Counted from the first letter of the stretch, positions 1 through 9,154 are shown. The stretch is DNA of 64,000 bases from Chitinivorax sp. B (GCF_005503445.1 NZ_SCOH01000007.1:1-64000), one strand, 5' to 3'. Numbers and translations are program-made. Notes: generated from the letters alone by a model not told the origin.

Positions 1-204
1 TGGAGCTGGAGCTGGAGCTGGAGCTGGAGCTGGAGCTGGAGCTGGAGCTGGAGCTGGAGCTGGAGCTGGAGCTGGAGCTGGAGCTGGAGCTGGAGCTGGA
101 GCTGGAGCTGGAGCTGGAGCTGGAGCTGGAGCTGGAGCTGGAGCTGGAGCTGGAGCTGGAGCTGGAGCTGGAGCTGGAGCTGGAGCTGGAGCTGGAGCTG
201 GAGC
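1..204. repeat. Hexanucleotide tandem repeat (TGGAGC)34
   Basis: Thirty-four perfect copies of TGGAGC run from the first base, followed by one TGGAGT copy at 205-210. The array is cut by the window edge, so its true length is unknown. It lies inside the minus-strand reading frame that starts at 477, where each unit reads Ala-Pro. A 6-bp unit means copy-number change never shifts the frame. Confidence 0.97.
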
Positions 205-477
205 TGGAGTGTCTGCGACCTGAGTGGTTGCGTTTGCTTCTTTTTCCAACTGCGCCAACGTCGGTTCTTGTATTGAATTCTGTGTGGTTTCGCCTTGCAC
301 GGCATTGGGTGGCATGCGCAGGGTATATGCTGCCATCTCCTCTACTTCGACAAGATGATTGAGGGCATTGAAAACGAAGGCACAGCGGCCGCAGCGGACT
401 TTGCCGTTGTAAAGCGCCAATTGCTCTGGCGTGACCTTGAAGCAGGTTTGGCAATTAGGGCAGTGCGTGACCTTCAT
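1..477 (-). CDS. Zinc-ribbon (MJ0042/DUF3426-type) protein with Ala-Pro repeat, 3' end outside window
   Basis: The minus-strand frame opens with ATG at 477 and is open to the window edge (159 codons). The N-terminus MKVTHCPNCQTCFKV and the later VRCGRCAFVF carry two CxxC pairs, as in the short zinc ribbon that heads DUF3426 proteins. Acidic and Gln/Thr-rich sequence follows, then TP and at least 34 Ala-Pro pairs. In the family a single membrane helix and a DUF3426 domain follow; these are not visible here. The start lies 8 bases after the prmA stop, so the two are probably cotranscribed, an order common in betaproteobacteria. The extreme Ala-Pro stretch would be a stiff extended spacer; that role is inference. 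Confidence 0.85.
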   Translation of the reverse strand, partial: MKVTHCPNCQTCFKVTPEQLALYNGKVRCGRCAFVFNALNHLVEVEEMAAYTLRMPPNAVQGETTQNSIQEPTLAQLEKEANATTQVADTPAPAPAPAPAPAPAPAPAPAPAPAPAPAPAPAPAPAPAPAPAPAPAPAPAPAPAPAPAPAPAPAPAPAP

Positions 478-485
478 TCACATCC

Positions 486-1376
486 TCAATGTTTTTTGGT
501 GCCTGAGATGCAGGTCCAGCCATCATCGAATACAGGCTCATCCAGATCAAACCAGGCGGAGTAGATCTCAACGATCTCTTGCGCCTGACTTTCCAGGATG
601 CCGGAAAGCGCAATTCGCCCACCAGGACGGCAGCTGCCAGCCAGTAATGGGGCTAACATGCGCAACGGGTTGGTCAGGATGTTCGCGACCACCACATCAT
701 AAGTAATACCAGGCATCGCGTCTGGTAAGCAGAATGTGGCCTGGACTTGATTTTGTTCGGCATTCTGATTGGACGCAACAATTGCCTGCGGATCGATATC
801 GACACCAAGGCAATCGCCGGCACCTAGCTTCTTGGCTGCAATTGCCAGGATGCCTGAGCCACAACCATAGTCCAGCACAGTTTCCCCGGCCTGCAGATGT
901 TTATCCAGCCACTGTAGGCAAAGGCGCGTAGTGGGGTGACTGCCTGTGCCAAAGGCCAAGCCTGGATCCAACTGCAGGTTGATGGCTTGTGGGTTGGGTG
1001 GTTCGTGCCAAGTGGGCGTAATCCAAAGACGATCAGAAATACGGATTGGATCGAACTGGGCCTGTGTGGCGCGCACCCAATCCTGTTCTTCCACCGTGGT
1101 GGACTGGTAAGCCGGTACTGCGATGCCGCATTGAGTAGCCGCCTCGGCAATAATGCCGCTCACATCGGCATCGGCATCAAACAGCGCAATCACGTGACTG
1201 GCCTCCCAGACGGTATCACTAGGTTCACCAGGTTCGCCGAAAATGGGTTGCTCGGAATCCGTTCCAGCGTGAGCATCCTCAATACTGGTGGAAAGAGCAC
1301 CCAAATCAAACAGGGCATCAGAAAGTGCATCTGCGTGACGTGCGTCAGTTGCAATGGTAACGGAAAGCCAGCTCAT
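486..1376 (-). CDS. prmA: Ribosomal protein L11 methyltransferase PrmA
   Basis: This 296-residue protein is the SAM-dependent enzyme that trimethylates ribosomal protein L11 in the cytoplasm. The family signature DPGLAFGTGSHPTT lies near residue 140, SAM motif I VLDYGCGSGILAI near 165, and VVVANIL near 230, all in the expected order. Length matches the family. It sits between accC upstream and the zinc-ribbon gene downstream on the same strand, a conserved betaproteobacterial block. About 100 bases with a hairpin separate it from accC, so it may have its own promoter. No strong Shine-Dalgarno is seen before the ATG. Confidence 0.97.
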   Translation of the reverse strand: MSWLSVTIATDARHADALSDALFDLGALSTSIEDAHAGTDSEQPIFGEPGEPSDTVWEASHVIALFDADADVSGIIAEAATQCGIAVPAYQSTTVEEQDWVRATQAQFDPIRISDRLWITPTWHEPPNPQAINLQLDPGLAFGTGSHPTTRLCLQWLDKHLQAGETVLDYGCGSGILAIAAKKLGAGDCLGVDIDPQAIVASNQNAEQNQVQATFCLPDAMPGITYDVVVANILTNPLRMLAPLLAGSCRPGGRIALSGILESQAQEIVEIYSAWFDLDEPVFDDGWTCISGTKKH

Positions 1377-1410
1377 GTTTCTCGATTCAAACGCTTGAAG
1401 ATAAAAGCAA

Positions 1411-1431
1411 CAGCCGGCATTGGGCCGGCTG
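1411..1431 (-). terminator. Hairpin terminator-like site after accC
   Basis: CAGCCGGC and GCCGGCTG form a perfect 8-bp stem with a 5-base loop between the accC stop and the prmA start. Read on the minus strand it is followed by TTGCTTTTAT, a broken T tract, so termination is probably partial. Confidence 0.6.
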
Positions 1432-1477
1432 GGTATTTTATCTGAATGACATCGCTAAGCGACAATAAAATTGCGGA

Positions 1478-2830
1478 TCAGCGCTTGTTTCGCTGTTCCA
1501 GCTTGTGTTCCAAGTAGTGAATGCTTGTACCACCACGCTGGAAGGACGAATCATTCAGTAGTTCGGTATGCAATGGGATGTTGGTCTGAATGCCTTCCAC
1601 CACCATCTCAGACAGGGCAATCCGCATTCTGGCCATGGCTTGTTCACGAGTATCACCGTAGGCAATTACCTTGGCAATCATCGAGTCATAGTTCGGCGGT
1701 ACGAAATAACCCTGGTAAATATGCGAATCCATACGAATTCCGGGGCCGCCAGGTGGGTGATAGGTCGTAATCCGGCCAGGGCTTGGTGTGAATTTGAATG
1801 GATCTTCAGCGTTGATACGGCATTCCATGGCATGCCCACGCAAAACCACATCTTTCTGGGTGTATCGCAGTTTTTCACCAGCGGCAATGCGAATTTGCTC
1901 TTGCACAATATCGATGCCAGTAATCAGTTCCGTCACTGGATGTTCAACCTGAACACGAGTGTTCATTTCAATGAAATAGAACTCGCCATTTTCGAACAGG
2001 AATTCGAAGGTACCAGCACCACGGTAACCAATCTTACGGCAGGCTTCGGCGCAAGCTTCGCCAACCCTTTTGCGCTGCTTGTCGGTAATGCCCGGAGCTG
2101 GTGCTTCCTCAATCACTTTTTGATGGCGACGTTGCATCGAACAATCGCGTTCGCCCAAGTAGATGGCGTTACCGTATTCATCTGCCAGTACCTGAATTTC
2201 AATGTGCCGTGGGTTTTCCAGGAATTTTTCCATGTAGACCGTCGGGTTGCCGAAAGCAGCTTGTGCTTCGGCACGCGTCATATTGACCGAGCTGATCAGG
2301 GCCGCCTCAGTATGGACCACGCGCATACCGCGACCACCACCACCACCGGCTGCCTTGATGATGATCGGGTAACCAATCTTCTTGGCGATCTTCGTGATTT
2401 CTGTCGGGTCTTCCGGTAGGGCGCCATCTGAGCCTGGTACGCATGGTACCGATGCGGCCTTCATTGAATCCTTGGCGGATACCTTGTCACCCATCAGTCG
2501 AATGGATTCCGGACGTGGTCCGATGAATACAAAGCCGGATTGTTCCACGCGCTCCGCAAAGTCCGCATTTTCCGATAAGAAGCCGTATCCTGGGTGGATT
2601 GCTTGGGCATCGGTGACTTCAGCTGCGCTGATGATGGCAGGAATGTTTAGGTAGCTTTGTTGACTGGGTGCCGGGCCGATACAGACAGATTCATCGGCCA
2701 GTTTGACGTACTTCGCCTCGCGGTCGGCTTCGGAATGCACGACCACGGTCTTGATACCCATCTCGCGGCAGGCGCGCAATACGCGCAGCGCAATTTCACC
2801 ACGATTGGCGATCAGTATTTTTTCGAACAT
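1478..2830 (-). CDS. accC: Acetyl-CoA carboxylase, biotin carboxylase subunit
   Basis: AccC (450 residues) performs ATP-dependent carboxylation of biotin on BCCP, the first half-reaction of acetyl-CoA carboxylase in fatty-acid synthesis. It begins [17 protein letters not shown], typical of the family. The ATP-grasp glycine loop [11 protein letters not shown] is near residue 165, HIEIQVLAD near 210, and the catalytic [13 protein letters not shown] near 290. Length equals that of E. coli AccC (about 449). It lies 69 bases downstream of accB on the same strand, forming the usual accBC operon. A GGAG sequence precedes the ATG. Confidence 0.98.
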   Translation of the reverse strand: MFEKILIANRGEIALRVLRACREMGIKTVVVHSEADREAKYVKLADESVCIGPAPSQQSYLNIPAIISAAEVTDAQAIHPGYGFLSENADFAERVEQSGFVFIGPRPESIRLMGDKVSAKDSMKAASVPCVPGSDGALPEDPTEITKIAKKIGYPIIIKAAGGGGGRGMRVVHTEAALISSVNMTRAEAQAAFGNPTVYMEKFLENPRHIEIQVLADEYGNAIYLGERDCSMQRRHQKVIEEAPAPGITDKQRKRVGEACAEACRKIGYRGAGTFEFLFENGEFYFIEMNTRVQVEHPVTELITGIDIVQEQIRIAAGEKLRYTQKDVVLRGHAMECRINAEDPFKFTPSPGRITTYHPPGGPGIRMDSHIYQGYFVPPNYDSMIAKVIAYGDTREQAMARMRIALSEMVVEGIQTNIPLHTELLNDSSFQRGGTSIHYLEHKLEQRNKR

Positions 2831-2899
2831 GGATGACTCCGTGAGGAGTGAGGAATTGCATGCAGTCTGTATTTCAGACTGATACGTGCCTCACGAAAC

Positions 2900-3382
2900 T
2901 TAGCCGATGATGAACAGGGGTTCGCCGTATTCCACCGGTTGGCCGTTCTCGATCAGGATGGCCTTGATCACACCGGCTTTTTCAGCTTCGATTTCGTTCA
3001 GGAGCTTCATGGCTTCAATGATGCATAGGGTATCGCCAACATTGACTTGCTGACCTACCTCGACAAATGACTTTGAGCCGGGGCTGGGGGAGCGATAGAA
3101 GGTCCCAACCATAGGAGATTTGATTGTTTCTCCTTCAATCGCAGGCGCAGCTGCTGCGACTGGCGCTGCGGCCTGGGCGGGCACAGGTGCCATCATGGGG
3201 GTGCCACCCATTTGCATGGCTTGTGGCAGAATAACCTGGGTCGGTTGTGGTGCATAAGCAACTGGGGCATTGGCAGAAACACGACTGATGCGGACCTTCT
3301 CTTCGCCTTCAGTGACTTCAATCTCGGCGATGCCGGATTCCTCCACCATTTCGATCAGCTTTTTTAGTTTGCGCAAGTCCAT
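2900..3382 (-). CDS. accB: Biotin carboxyl carrier protein of acetyl-CoA carboxylase
   Basis: This 160-residue protein carries the biotin moved between biotin carboxylase and carboxyltransferase. The biotinylation motif [15 protein letters not shown] lies near the C-terminus; the Lys of AMKL is the biotin site. The N-terminal helix [19 protein letters not shown] is the usual AccC-interacting segment, and an Ala/Pro-rich flexible linker joins the two, as in other BCCPs. The ATG follows GAAAGGACAAGC, a good Shine-Dalgarno. It lies 30 bases after aroQ and before accC, all on the minus strand. Confidence 0.98.
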   Translation of the reverse strand: MDLRKLKKLIEMVEESGIAEIEVTEGEEKVRISRVSANAPVAYAPQPTQVILPQAMQMGGTPMMAPVPAQAAAPVAAAAPAIEGETIKSPMVGTFYRSPSPGSKSFVEVGQQVNVGDTLCIIEAMKLLNEIEAEKAGVIKAILIENGQPVEYGEPLFIIG

Positions 3383-3412
3383 GCTTGTCCTTTCTTATCT
3401 GTATTCAGGGCC

Positions 3413-3874
3413 TTAGGCGATTTTGCCAGCGAGTTGGCGGAGGGCGTATTGCAATGCCAACTCATAACCCTGTGCGCCCAGTCCGCAAATGACACCTTCC
3501 GCCAAATCAGAGAAAAAGCTTTTGTGGCGGAACGGCTCGCGGCTATGAACGTTGGAGAGATGTACTTCAATAAACGGGATCTTCACCGCCGCCAGCGCAT
3601 CGCGAATGGCGACACTGGTATGCGTGAATGCGGCGGGGTTGATGATGATGAACCCGGTGTTGTCGTTATATGCCTGATGAATGCGCTCGATTAGAACGTG
3701 TTCGGCGTTGCTTTGCAGGCTGCTCAATTGCAAACCGGCAGCTAAGGCCACTTGCTGCAATCGGGCATCTATATCCACTAGGCGATCCGCACCATACAAA
3801 TGCGGCTCCCGCATGCCGAGCAGATTGAGATTGGGGCCGTGCAATACCAGAATGTCTCGCTTCACAGCGGTCAT
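3413..3874 (-). CDS. aroQ: Type II 3-dehydroquinate dehydratase
   Basis: AroQ (153 residues) converts 3-dehydroquinate to 3-dehydroshikimate in the shikimate pathway. It shows [18 protein letters not shown] at the N-terminus, including the catalytic Tyr and flap Arg region, [16 protein letters not shown] with the catalytic His, and [17 protein letters not shown] near residue 105. Length is normal for the dodecameric type II family. It is the first gene of the aroQ-accB-accC set; aroK and aroB lie elsewhere in this window. No strong ribosome site precedes the chosen ATG, but the N-terminus fits the family. Confidence 0.97.
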   Translation of the reverse strand: MTAVKRDILVLHGPNLNLLGMREPHLYGADRLVDIDARLQQVALAAGLQLSSLQSNAEHVLIERIHQAYNDNTGFIIINPAAFTHTSVAIRDALAAVKIPFIEVHLSNVHSREPFRHKSFFSDLAEGVICGLGAQGYELALQYALRQLAGKIA

Positions 3875-4004
3875 GGGTGCATCACAGGCGTTTTGAACAT
3901 CACAGCAGTTTGCAGCAAGATCAGCGAAGTTGTCTAGCGTTCACTGCAATTTTGCTGTTAAGGCATGCGTTTTGGATAGCTTGGATTGGCTGCGGAGCCG
4001 CGCT

Positions 4005-4066
4005 GCCGGTAGGGTTCACAGCATATATGCGGAGAAACCCTGAGGCAAGCAAAAGTTCCTACCGGC
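4005..4066. repeat. Inverted repeat between tlpA-like gene and aroQ
   Basis: GCCGGTAGG at 4005-4013 and CCTACCGGC at 4058-4066 are perfect complements. Inside them GGGTT pairs with AACCC around a CATATATG palindrome. This could be a structured terminator for the upstream thioredoxin gene or a REP-like element. No T tract follows on either strand. Confidence 0.5.
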
Positions 4067-4070
4067 CAGT

Positions 4071-4619
4071 CTAGCCAAGCACTTGCTCAATCGCCGCTTC
4101 CAGCTTGGCTTTCGACAGTTTTCCAGCCGCAATCGAGACAATCTTCCCTTGGCGATCAATGACTGCGGTGAACGGCAATCCACCTATCTTGTTGCCAGCA
4201 GTACGCATCATCTCCATAGCTTGTTCTTCACCGAGCAGGGTGGGGTAGTTGATGCCAAATTCTTTACTGAATTTAGCAACTGCCGCCTGCTCATCAAGCG
4301 CAATGCCGACAAATTGCACTCCTTTGTTACGATATTTTTGCTGTAATTCGACAAATTCGGGGATTTCCAACCGACAAGGTTGGCACCATGTCGCCCAGAA
4401 ATTGACGATCAGCACTTTTCCCTTCCATTCGCTCAATTTGTACTGTTTTCCGTCCAAACCGGGTAAGGAAGTTGAAAAAAAGTCCACCCCGATGGCTGCG
4501 GCTGGCGGGGTGACTGTTTGTGCGGAAAGTGGCTGCATGAAAGCGGTCAATACTCCGGCACCCAGGCCGGCGACTGCCACCGAGGTGGCAAGAAGCATTT
4601 GTTTGACTTTGGTCATCAT
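4071..4619 (-). CDS. TlpA/ResA-like thiol-disulfide oxidoreductase
   Basis: This exported thioredoxin-fold protein of about 182 residues probably handles disulfides in the periplasm. Its N-terminus is a hydrophobic signal or anchor ending near PLSAQ. The redox motif WATWCQPCRLE sits near residue 75, with AlkA/TlpA-type features such as FVGIALDE and a cis-Pro in GGLPFTAVID. An upstream TTG at 4628 would extend it by three residues; I prefer the double ATG at 4616-4619. The dsbD stop lies about 10 bases upstream, so the gene is cotranscribed with the reductant transporter likely to feed it electrons. The exact substrate cannot be read. Confidence 0.9.
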   Translation of the reverse strand: MMTKVKQMLLATSVAVAGLGAGVLTAFMQPLSAQTVTPPAAAIGVDFFSTSLPGLDGKQYKLSEWKGKVLIVNFWATWCQPCRLEIPEFVELQQKYRNKGVQFVGIALDEQAAVAKFSKEFGINYPTLLGEEQAMEMMRTAGNKIGGLPFTAVIDRQGKIVSIAAGKLSKAKLEAAIEQVLG

Positions 4620-4629
4620 GTTGTTCAAC

Positions 4630-6417
4630 TTAGGGTTGGATCAGACGATTAAGGGTATCCAGAAACTGATCAGCGGGTTGATAGCCGACTACCTGCTCCG
4701 AGTGTGGCTGGCCCTGACCATTGAAGAAGATGATGCCAGGTGGGCCAAATAGTCCAAACCGCTTCAACAACTGCTGATGTTCTTTAGTGTTGTCAGTCAC
4801 ATCGGCTTGCAACAGTACGACATTGCTCAATTTACTGACAACCCGGTCATCGCTGAACGTGAAACGTTCCATTTCTTTGCAGGATACACACCAGTCTGCA
4901 TAGAAATCGAGCATGATTGGTTTGCCTGCGTGGTTGACCAACGCGGCATCCAGATCAGCAGGGGAGTTGATTCGCTGAAATGCCAAGCTGGAATGCGCTG
5001 TGGGCGTGCCAGGTTGGTTTGCCAAGGTGAAGGATTTCAACGGTTGCAAGACATCCCGATTGCCAGCTAGCGCGCCTAGCAGCAATGCACTGCCACCTAT
5101 CAGGGCTATCACCCCTACGCCTTTCCATAGCTTTCTCCAACCACTGGCATTACTGGGCAAGGGATCAAGTGCATGCAGGTAGATGGCACATATGATCAGC
5201 AAGGCGGCCCAAGCCAGCATATATGCCAGCGGTGGCAGGATCGGTGTGGCGATCCAGATTGCAACGGCCAGCATGACGGTACCGAAAATTGCTTTAACGG
5301 TATTCATCCAACTGCCAGCGCGTGGCAGGATATGTCCACCGAACACACCGACTGCAATCAAGGGAGCGCCCATGCCCAATGCCATGGCATACAGTGTCGA
5401 ACCACCTAGCACGACATCCTTGGTGGCGCCGATATAGCCCAATGCCATTGCTAACGGCGGCGCTACACATGGCCCGACAATCAGTGCTGACAGTACGCCC
5501 ATCCCGAATACCGAGGCATAATGCCCCCCCTTGAGGCGGTTCGATTGGTTGGACAAACGACTTTGCAAGCTGCTGGGAAGTTGAATTTGATACAGGCCAA
5601 ACATTCCACCGGCCATGATGACAAAGAATATGCTGAACAAGCCCAGCACCCACGGCTTTTGCAGCGCATTACTCAATAATGTGCCTGTGAGGCCAGCAGC
5701 GATACCTGCCACTGCGTACGCAAGCGCCATACCCTGTACATACAACATGCTGAGCAGAAACCCACGGGCTTTACCAACGGTGTGCCCTTGTCCGACAATA
5801 ATGCCAGACAAGATGGGGATTAACGGGTACATGCAGGCAGTAAAAGCCAAGCCTAGCCCTGCCAAAAAGAAAAAGCCCAGCAGACTGACCAGGCTTTTGC
5901 TTGCAAATGGATTGGCGGTGCCTGGCGGGCCAGATGCATCTGCCCCGAACAGTTTGTCCAGCTTAGTGGTCCCGACGCCGTTGCTGCTGCCTGGGCTAAG
6001 CTTCAGATTATGTGTGTAGGGGGGATAACACACGCCGACGTCCGCACAACCTTGTGATGTAACCTTCAAGGTGATGGGGCCGGATAGGGGTTGTGACAGC
6101 GGTAGTGTGAATTTCAGTATGTCACGATAGGTTTCAACCTTGCCGAAGTAGTCGTCTTGTTTGATTTTACCCGGTGGAAACCTAGCTTCGGTCACGCTAC
6201 CAGCCGGTTCCAGCTTGAACTTGAAGCGTTCACGGTACATATAGTAGCCGCTGGCAATGTTGTAGCTGATTTCAACGGTTTGCGGATCAACCAGACGGGC
6301 CTGGGCAGCAAAAGCCTGCTCAGGTGGTAACAAATCTGTTGAACCTGCTGCATGGGCAGTCAGGGCTGCCATGCACAGTATGATCAATGCAATGAATGGG
6401 CGAAGCAGACGTGACAT
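4630..6417 (-). CDS. dsbD: Thiol:disulfide interchange protein DsbD
   Basis: DsbD moves electrons from cytoplasmic thioredoxin across the inner membrane to periplasmic reductases. Starting at the ATG for MSRLLRPFIALI gives a signal peptide ending in AHA and about 595 residues, the usual length. The N-terminal domain has paired cysteines in GCADVGVCYPP. The membrane domain has the two conserved cysteines, FTACMYPLIPILSG and LIVGPCVAPPLAMA. The C-terminal thioredoxin domain has FYADWCVSCKEME near residue 510. Two upstream in-frame ATGs (6453, 6444) would add residues before the signal peptide. It is followed directly by the TlpA-like gene. Confidence 0.96.
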   Translation of the reverse strand: MSRLLRPFIALIILCMAALTAHAAGSTDLLPPEQAFAAQARLVDPQTVEISYNIASGYYMYRERFKFKLEPAGSVTEARFPPGKIKQDDYFGKVETYRDILKFTLPLSQPLSGPITLKVTSQGCADVGVCYPPYTHNLKLSPGSSNGVGTTKLDKLFGADASGPPGTANPFASKSLVSLLGFFFLAGLGLAFTACMYPLIPILSGIIVGQGHTVGKARGFLLSMLYVQGMALAYAVAGIAAGLTGTLLSNALQKPWVLGLFSIFFVIMAGGMFGLYQIQLPSSLQSRLSNQSNRLKGGHYASVFGMGVLSALIVGPCVAPPLAMALGYIGATKDVVLGGSTLYAMALGMGAPLIAVGVFGGHILPRAGSWMNTVKAIFGTVMLAVAIWIATPILPPLAYMLAWAALLIICAIYLHALDPLPSNASGWRKLWKGVGVIALIGGSALLLGALAGNRDVLQPLKSFTLANQPGTPTAHSSLAFQRINSPADLDAALVNHAGKPIMLDFYADWCVSCKEMERFTFSDDRVVSKLSNVVLLQADVTDNTKEHQQLLKRFGLFGPPGIIFFNGQGQPHSEQVVGYQPADQFLDTLNRLIQP

Positions 6418-6611
6418 ACTTGTTTTTCTGTAAATCGGCGCCATTTGATACATAAATCGCGTCGTTTGGTTGATCGGGTGAGTGAGTCTACTCTTACCAT
6501 CAGCTCAAATCAAAGTGCCTTTGTTGCAGGCGCGGTGCCATCATTTGCTCGGTTTTCAGCAAGCATTTGGCCATAAAGTTAAGAAACGTTAGATCAAATG
6601 TGTTCGACAAA

Positions 6612-6938
6612 TTATTTCGAACCTGGCGAACTCTCGTTGGCGACCCAGTTCAAATATTCTGGTAAGCCTTTGTCGATGTTGACCGCGATGATTTCGGGAA
6701 GTTCATATGGGTGCGCTGATCGAATGGCGGCTTCTACGGCAGGATAGCGGTCCGCACGGGTTTTGATCAGTAGCGGGATTTCACAGGCCGTTTCGGTTTT
6801 GCCTTGCCATCGATAAACAGATGTCGTACTTGGCAGAATGTTGATGCATGCTGCCAGTTTTGCTTCGACCAGATCTGTTGCCAACCGATGGGCGCTCTCG
6901 GTATCTGGCAAAGTGGTAATGATGAGTAGCGTTGTCAT
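6612..6938 (-). CDS. cutA: Divalent-cation tolerance protein CutA
   Basis: CutA (108 residues) is a trimeric signal-like protein linked genetically to copper and divalent-cation tolerance. The sequence shows AACINILPSTTSVYRWQGK and the C-terminal HPYELPEIIAVNI signature of the family. Length matches bacterial CutA1. It is divergent from fxsA with only 15 bases between start codons, so each promoter must lie within or across the other gene's 5' end. The biochemical role of the family remains unsettled. Confidence 0.95.
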   Translation of the reverse strand: MTTLLIITTLPDTESAHRLATDLVEAKLAACINILPSTTSVYRWQGKTETACEIPLLIKTRADRYPAVEAAIRSAHPYELPEIIAVNIDKGLPEYLNWVANESSPGSK

Positions 6939-6953
6939 ATTGAAGGGTTAGTC

Positions 6954-7349
6954 ATGGTTCGAATTGTGTTGTTTATTTTACTTGGATTCCCGGTGCTTGA
7001 GCTGGCGACCACTTTGTGGGTTGGCTCAATGATTGGTGGGTGGATCTGGCTGTGGCTGCTTGGTTCGTTTTTAGGTGGGATGCTGATTCTGAAAGGTCAG
7101 CGTTTGGGTGCGCCATTGCTGATCATGCAAGCGTTGAAGAGCGGTAACCCCGTTGCTGGTATGTTGTGGAATGTGCGGATTGCGTTGTGCGGCATCATGC
7201 TGATTGTGCCTGGTGTGTTGAGTGATGCGTTGGCATTGCTATTGCTGCTACCGTGGCAGCCTAAGTTTGCAACTGTCAAAATGCCGCAGGACGATACCAT
7301 CGAAGGAGAGTATCGGCGAGTAGACGATAGTTTTACCCGTTTGCGCTGA
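6954..7349 (+). CDS. fxsA: FxsA family inner-membrane protein
   Basis: This 131-residue protein has the FxsA layout: an N-terminal helix pair (IVLFILLGFPVLELATTLWV, then WIWLWLLGSFLGGMLIL), a cytoplasmic segment with LKSGNPVAGMLWNVR, and a final helix ending VLSDALALLLLLPW. FxsA in E. coli lessens exclusion of phage T7 by the F plasmid; its cellular job is unknown. It is divergent from cutA and convergent with the DUF167 gene. Confidence 0.92.
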   Translation: MVRIVLFILLGFPVLELATTLWVGSMIGGWIWLWLLGSFLGGMLILKGQRLGAPLLIMQALKSGNPVAGMLWNVRIALCGIMLIVPGVLSDALALLLLLPWQPKFATVKMPQDDTIEGEYRRVDDSFTRLR

Positions 7350-7366
7350 TTGGGGTTCCTTTGACG

Positions 7367-7397
7367 AAAACGGCCCAGGTAGTCGCCGCCCGGGCCG
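7367..7397 (-). terminator. Terminator of the yggS-proC-yggT-DUF167 operon
   Basis: CGGCCC at 7371 and GGGCCG at 7392 form a 6-bp GC stem. On the minus strand TTTT follows immediately. It lies between the convergent fxsA and DUF167 stops. Confidence 0.65.
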
Positions 7398-7413
7398 ATG
7401 TATTTCTAAATGG

Positions 7414-7695
7414 TCATTCAAGCAAATGTTCTGGTGGCTTGGTGCTACCAGTAATGGCGACCACTTTGCGGCGAGATGTCTCACCTGATTTCAGGCGGAC
7501 CTCCCTAATGGGCACCTCAAACCGGTTTGCGATGAAAGCCAGCAAAGCGGCATTGGCCTTGCCATCAACGGGTGGCGCTGCCAGGCGTATTTTCAATGCA
7601 TCGCCATGGAGTCCGACAATCTCTGTTTTTTTGGCACCTGGCTGAATGTGTAGTGTCAAGGTCAGCACGCCATCCTGCAGTCGGTACCAACTCAC
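7414..7695 (-). CDS. yggU: DUF167 (YggU) family protein
   Basis: This 93-residue protein begins MSWYRLQDGVLTLTLHIQPGAKKTEIVG and contains KIRLAAPPVDGKANAALL and VRLKSGETSRRKVV, the core of the DUF167/YggU family. Its function is unknown. Its ATG overlaps the yggT stop by four bases, so translation is coupled. The order yggS-proC-yggT-yggU is conserved across proteobacteria. Confidence 0.94.
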   Translation of the reverse strand: MSWYRLQDGVLTLTLHIQPGAKKTEIVGLHGDALKIRLAAPPVDGKANAALLAFIANRFEVPIREVRLKSGETSRRKVVAITGSTKPPEHLLE

Positions 7696-8288
7696 CAGTT
7701 AGTACTCATCATGGCGAACATGGCACCCTCCATGTAGCTGATAGGTACCATCAGAATCAATTGCAGGATCAACAGTAGCACCAGTGGGCTCAAATCTACA
7801 CCGCCAACGGTTGGAATGCGTTTTTGCAAAGGGCGCAGGAATGGATCGGTGATACGGCCCAGAATAGGAGTCAATGGGTTGCCATAGGAGCTGACCCAGG
7901 ACAGGATGGCTTGAACGATCACCGCGCCAATCAGCAAGTACAACGACAGTTGCAATACATGCACCAGTGCCAATAACATCAATCCGATCAGTGCGGTGGG
8001 CATTGCAAAGCTGACCGAAATTGGGAACAGATGGATGATCAGGAAGTCCTTCAGCAGGATGGTGAGCCAAGCCAGTAGTAATGTTGCCGTATCATAACCG
8101 CCGACGGATTTGACCAAGCGTCGAGTAGGCAACACAATCCAATTGGTAAAGGCCAACAGGAATTGTGGCAGCGGATGCTGAAAGGGCGCCTTGACTACCT
8201 GTAGGTAAAAACGAAGTAGCAAGGCGAGGGCAAAAAAGCCCGCGATGTTTTCGATCAAGAAACGCAATGCTTGCGCCATTTGCGACAT
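7692..8288 (-). CDS. yggT: YggT family membrane protein
   Basis: This 198-residue integral membrane protein carries two YggT units, each with a hydrophobic helix pair and a conserved tail: first FTNWIVLPTRRLVKS near residue 50, then SWVSSYGNPLTPILGRITDPFLRPLQKR near residues 130-155 (quoted in part: NPLTPILGRITDPFLRPL). AAGAGGAATGGT precedes the ATG. It lies in the yggS-proC operon. Homologues are implicated in osmotic stress and envelope organisation; no function is proved by the sequence. Confidence 0.94.
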   Translation of the reverse strand: MSQMAQALRFLIENIAGFFALALLLRFYLQVVKAPFQHPLPQFLLAFTNWIVLPTRRLVKSVGGYDTATLLLAWLTILLKDFLIIHLFPISVSFAMPTALIGLMLLALVHVLQLSLYLLIGAVIVQAILSWVSSYGNPLTPILGRITDPFLRPLQKRIPTVGGVDLSPLVLLLILQLILMVPISYMEGAMFAMMSTNW

Positions 8289-8332
8289 ACCATTCCTCTT
8301 TAATATGTTTTGGTAACAGGTATCTGTGCAAA

Positions 8333-9145
8333 CTACTGTTTGCTCAATGCATCACCCAGCTCTTGTCCACGGTAGCTGGCTGCGGCGATTCCCGCGCCAA
8401 TACTTTCTTTGACACCCGATGCCTCCATGCTATTGAGGGCTGCCTCAGTAGTACCGCCCTTCGAGGTGACTTTGGCACGTAGGGTCGCGGCATCGTCAGC
8501 ACTATCCATTGCCAATTTGACTGCACCTTCAAAGGTGGCGTAGGTCAGCTTACGGGCATCGGTGTCTGAAAAACCTAGTGCCTTGCCTGCCGCCATCATG
8601 GCTTCCATAAAGTAAAACACATAGGCGGGGCCGCTGCCCGACATCGCAGTGATGGCATCCATCTTTTGCTCAGCATCTACCCACACGACCTGTCCAACAG
8701 CGCGCATGATTTGCTCCGCCTGATCGCGCGCATTGTGTCCTACCCCGGATGCTGCAAACAGACCTGAAATGCCGGCTTGTACCATGGCTGGGGTATTGGG
8801 CATGACACGCACAATGTGCTGGTAGCCATTCAACCAGCTAACCAGCGTGTCAATGCGGATGCCAGCTGCGATGGAAATCACCAACTGATGCTTGAGCTGG
8901 CCGGCCAGTTCACCAGCGACTTCTTTCATGCTCTGCGGCTTGACGGCAATCAGTACCACATCACTGCTAGGCAACCCAGTGGATAGCGAGGCCTGCGAGC
9001 GCACGCCGAATCGATTAGCCAGTTCAGCACGTTTTTCCTGACTGGGTTCGATCACGCTTAGGGATTTGGCATTGAATCCCTGTTGCAGCATACCGCCGAT
9101 GAGCGCGGTTGCCATATTGCCTCCGCCGATGAAAGTAATGTTCAT
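8333..9145 (-). CDS. proC: Pyrroline-5-carboxylate reductase
   Basis: ProC (270 residues) makes the last step of proline biosynthesis, NAD(P)H reduction of pyrroline-5-carboxylate. The Rossmann start MNITFIGGGNMATALIGGML, the VKPQ segment, and the C-terminal family signature AMSGSGPAYVFYFMEAMM near residue 165 are all present. Length is normal. It starts 9 bases after the yggS stop and is clearly in the same operon. Confidence 0.98.
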   Translation of the reverse strand: MNITFIGGGNMATALIGGMLQQGFNAKSLSVIEPSQEKRAELANRFGVRSQASLSTGLPSSDVVLIAVKPQSMKEVAGELAGQLKHQLVISIAAGIRIDTLVSWLNGYQHIVRVMPNTPAMVQAGISGLFAASGVGHNARDQAEQIMRAVGQVVWVDAEQKMDAITAMSGSGPAYVFYFMEAMMAAGKALGFSDTDARKLTYATFEGAVKLAMDSADDAATLRAKVTSKGGTTEAALNSMEASGVKESIGAGIAAASYRGQELGDALSKQ

Positions 9146-9154
9146 AGTGATCGT

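Noticed and set aside
1-204. Tandem repeat as CRISPR array or centromere-like iterons
   Set aside because: Units are 6 bp with no spacers and lie in frame inside a coding region, so a coding microsatellite is the better reading.
1568-2419. Long plus-strand reading frame opposite accC
   Set aside because: It is fully antisense to a certain gene and has no ribosome site or family-like sequence.
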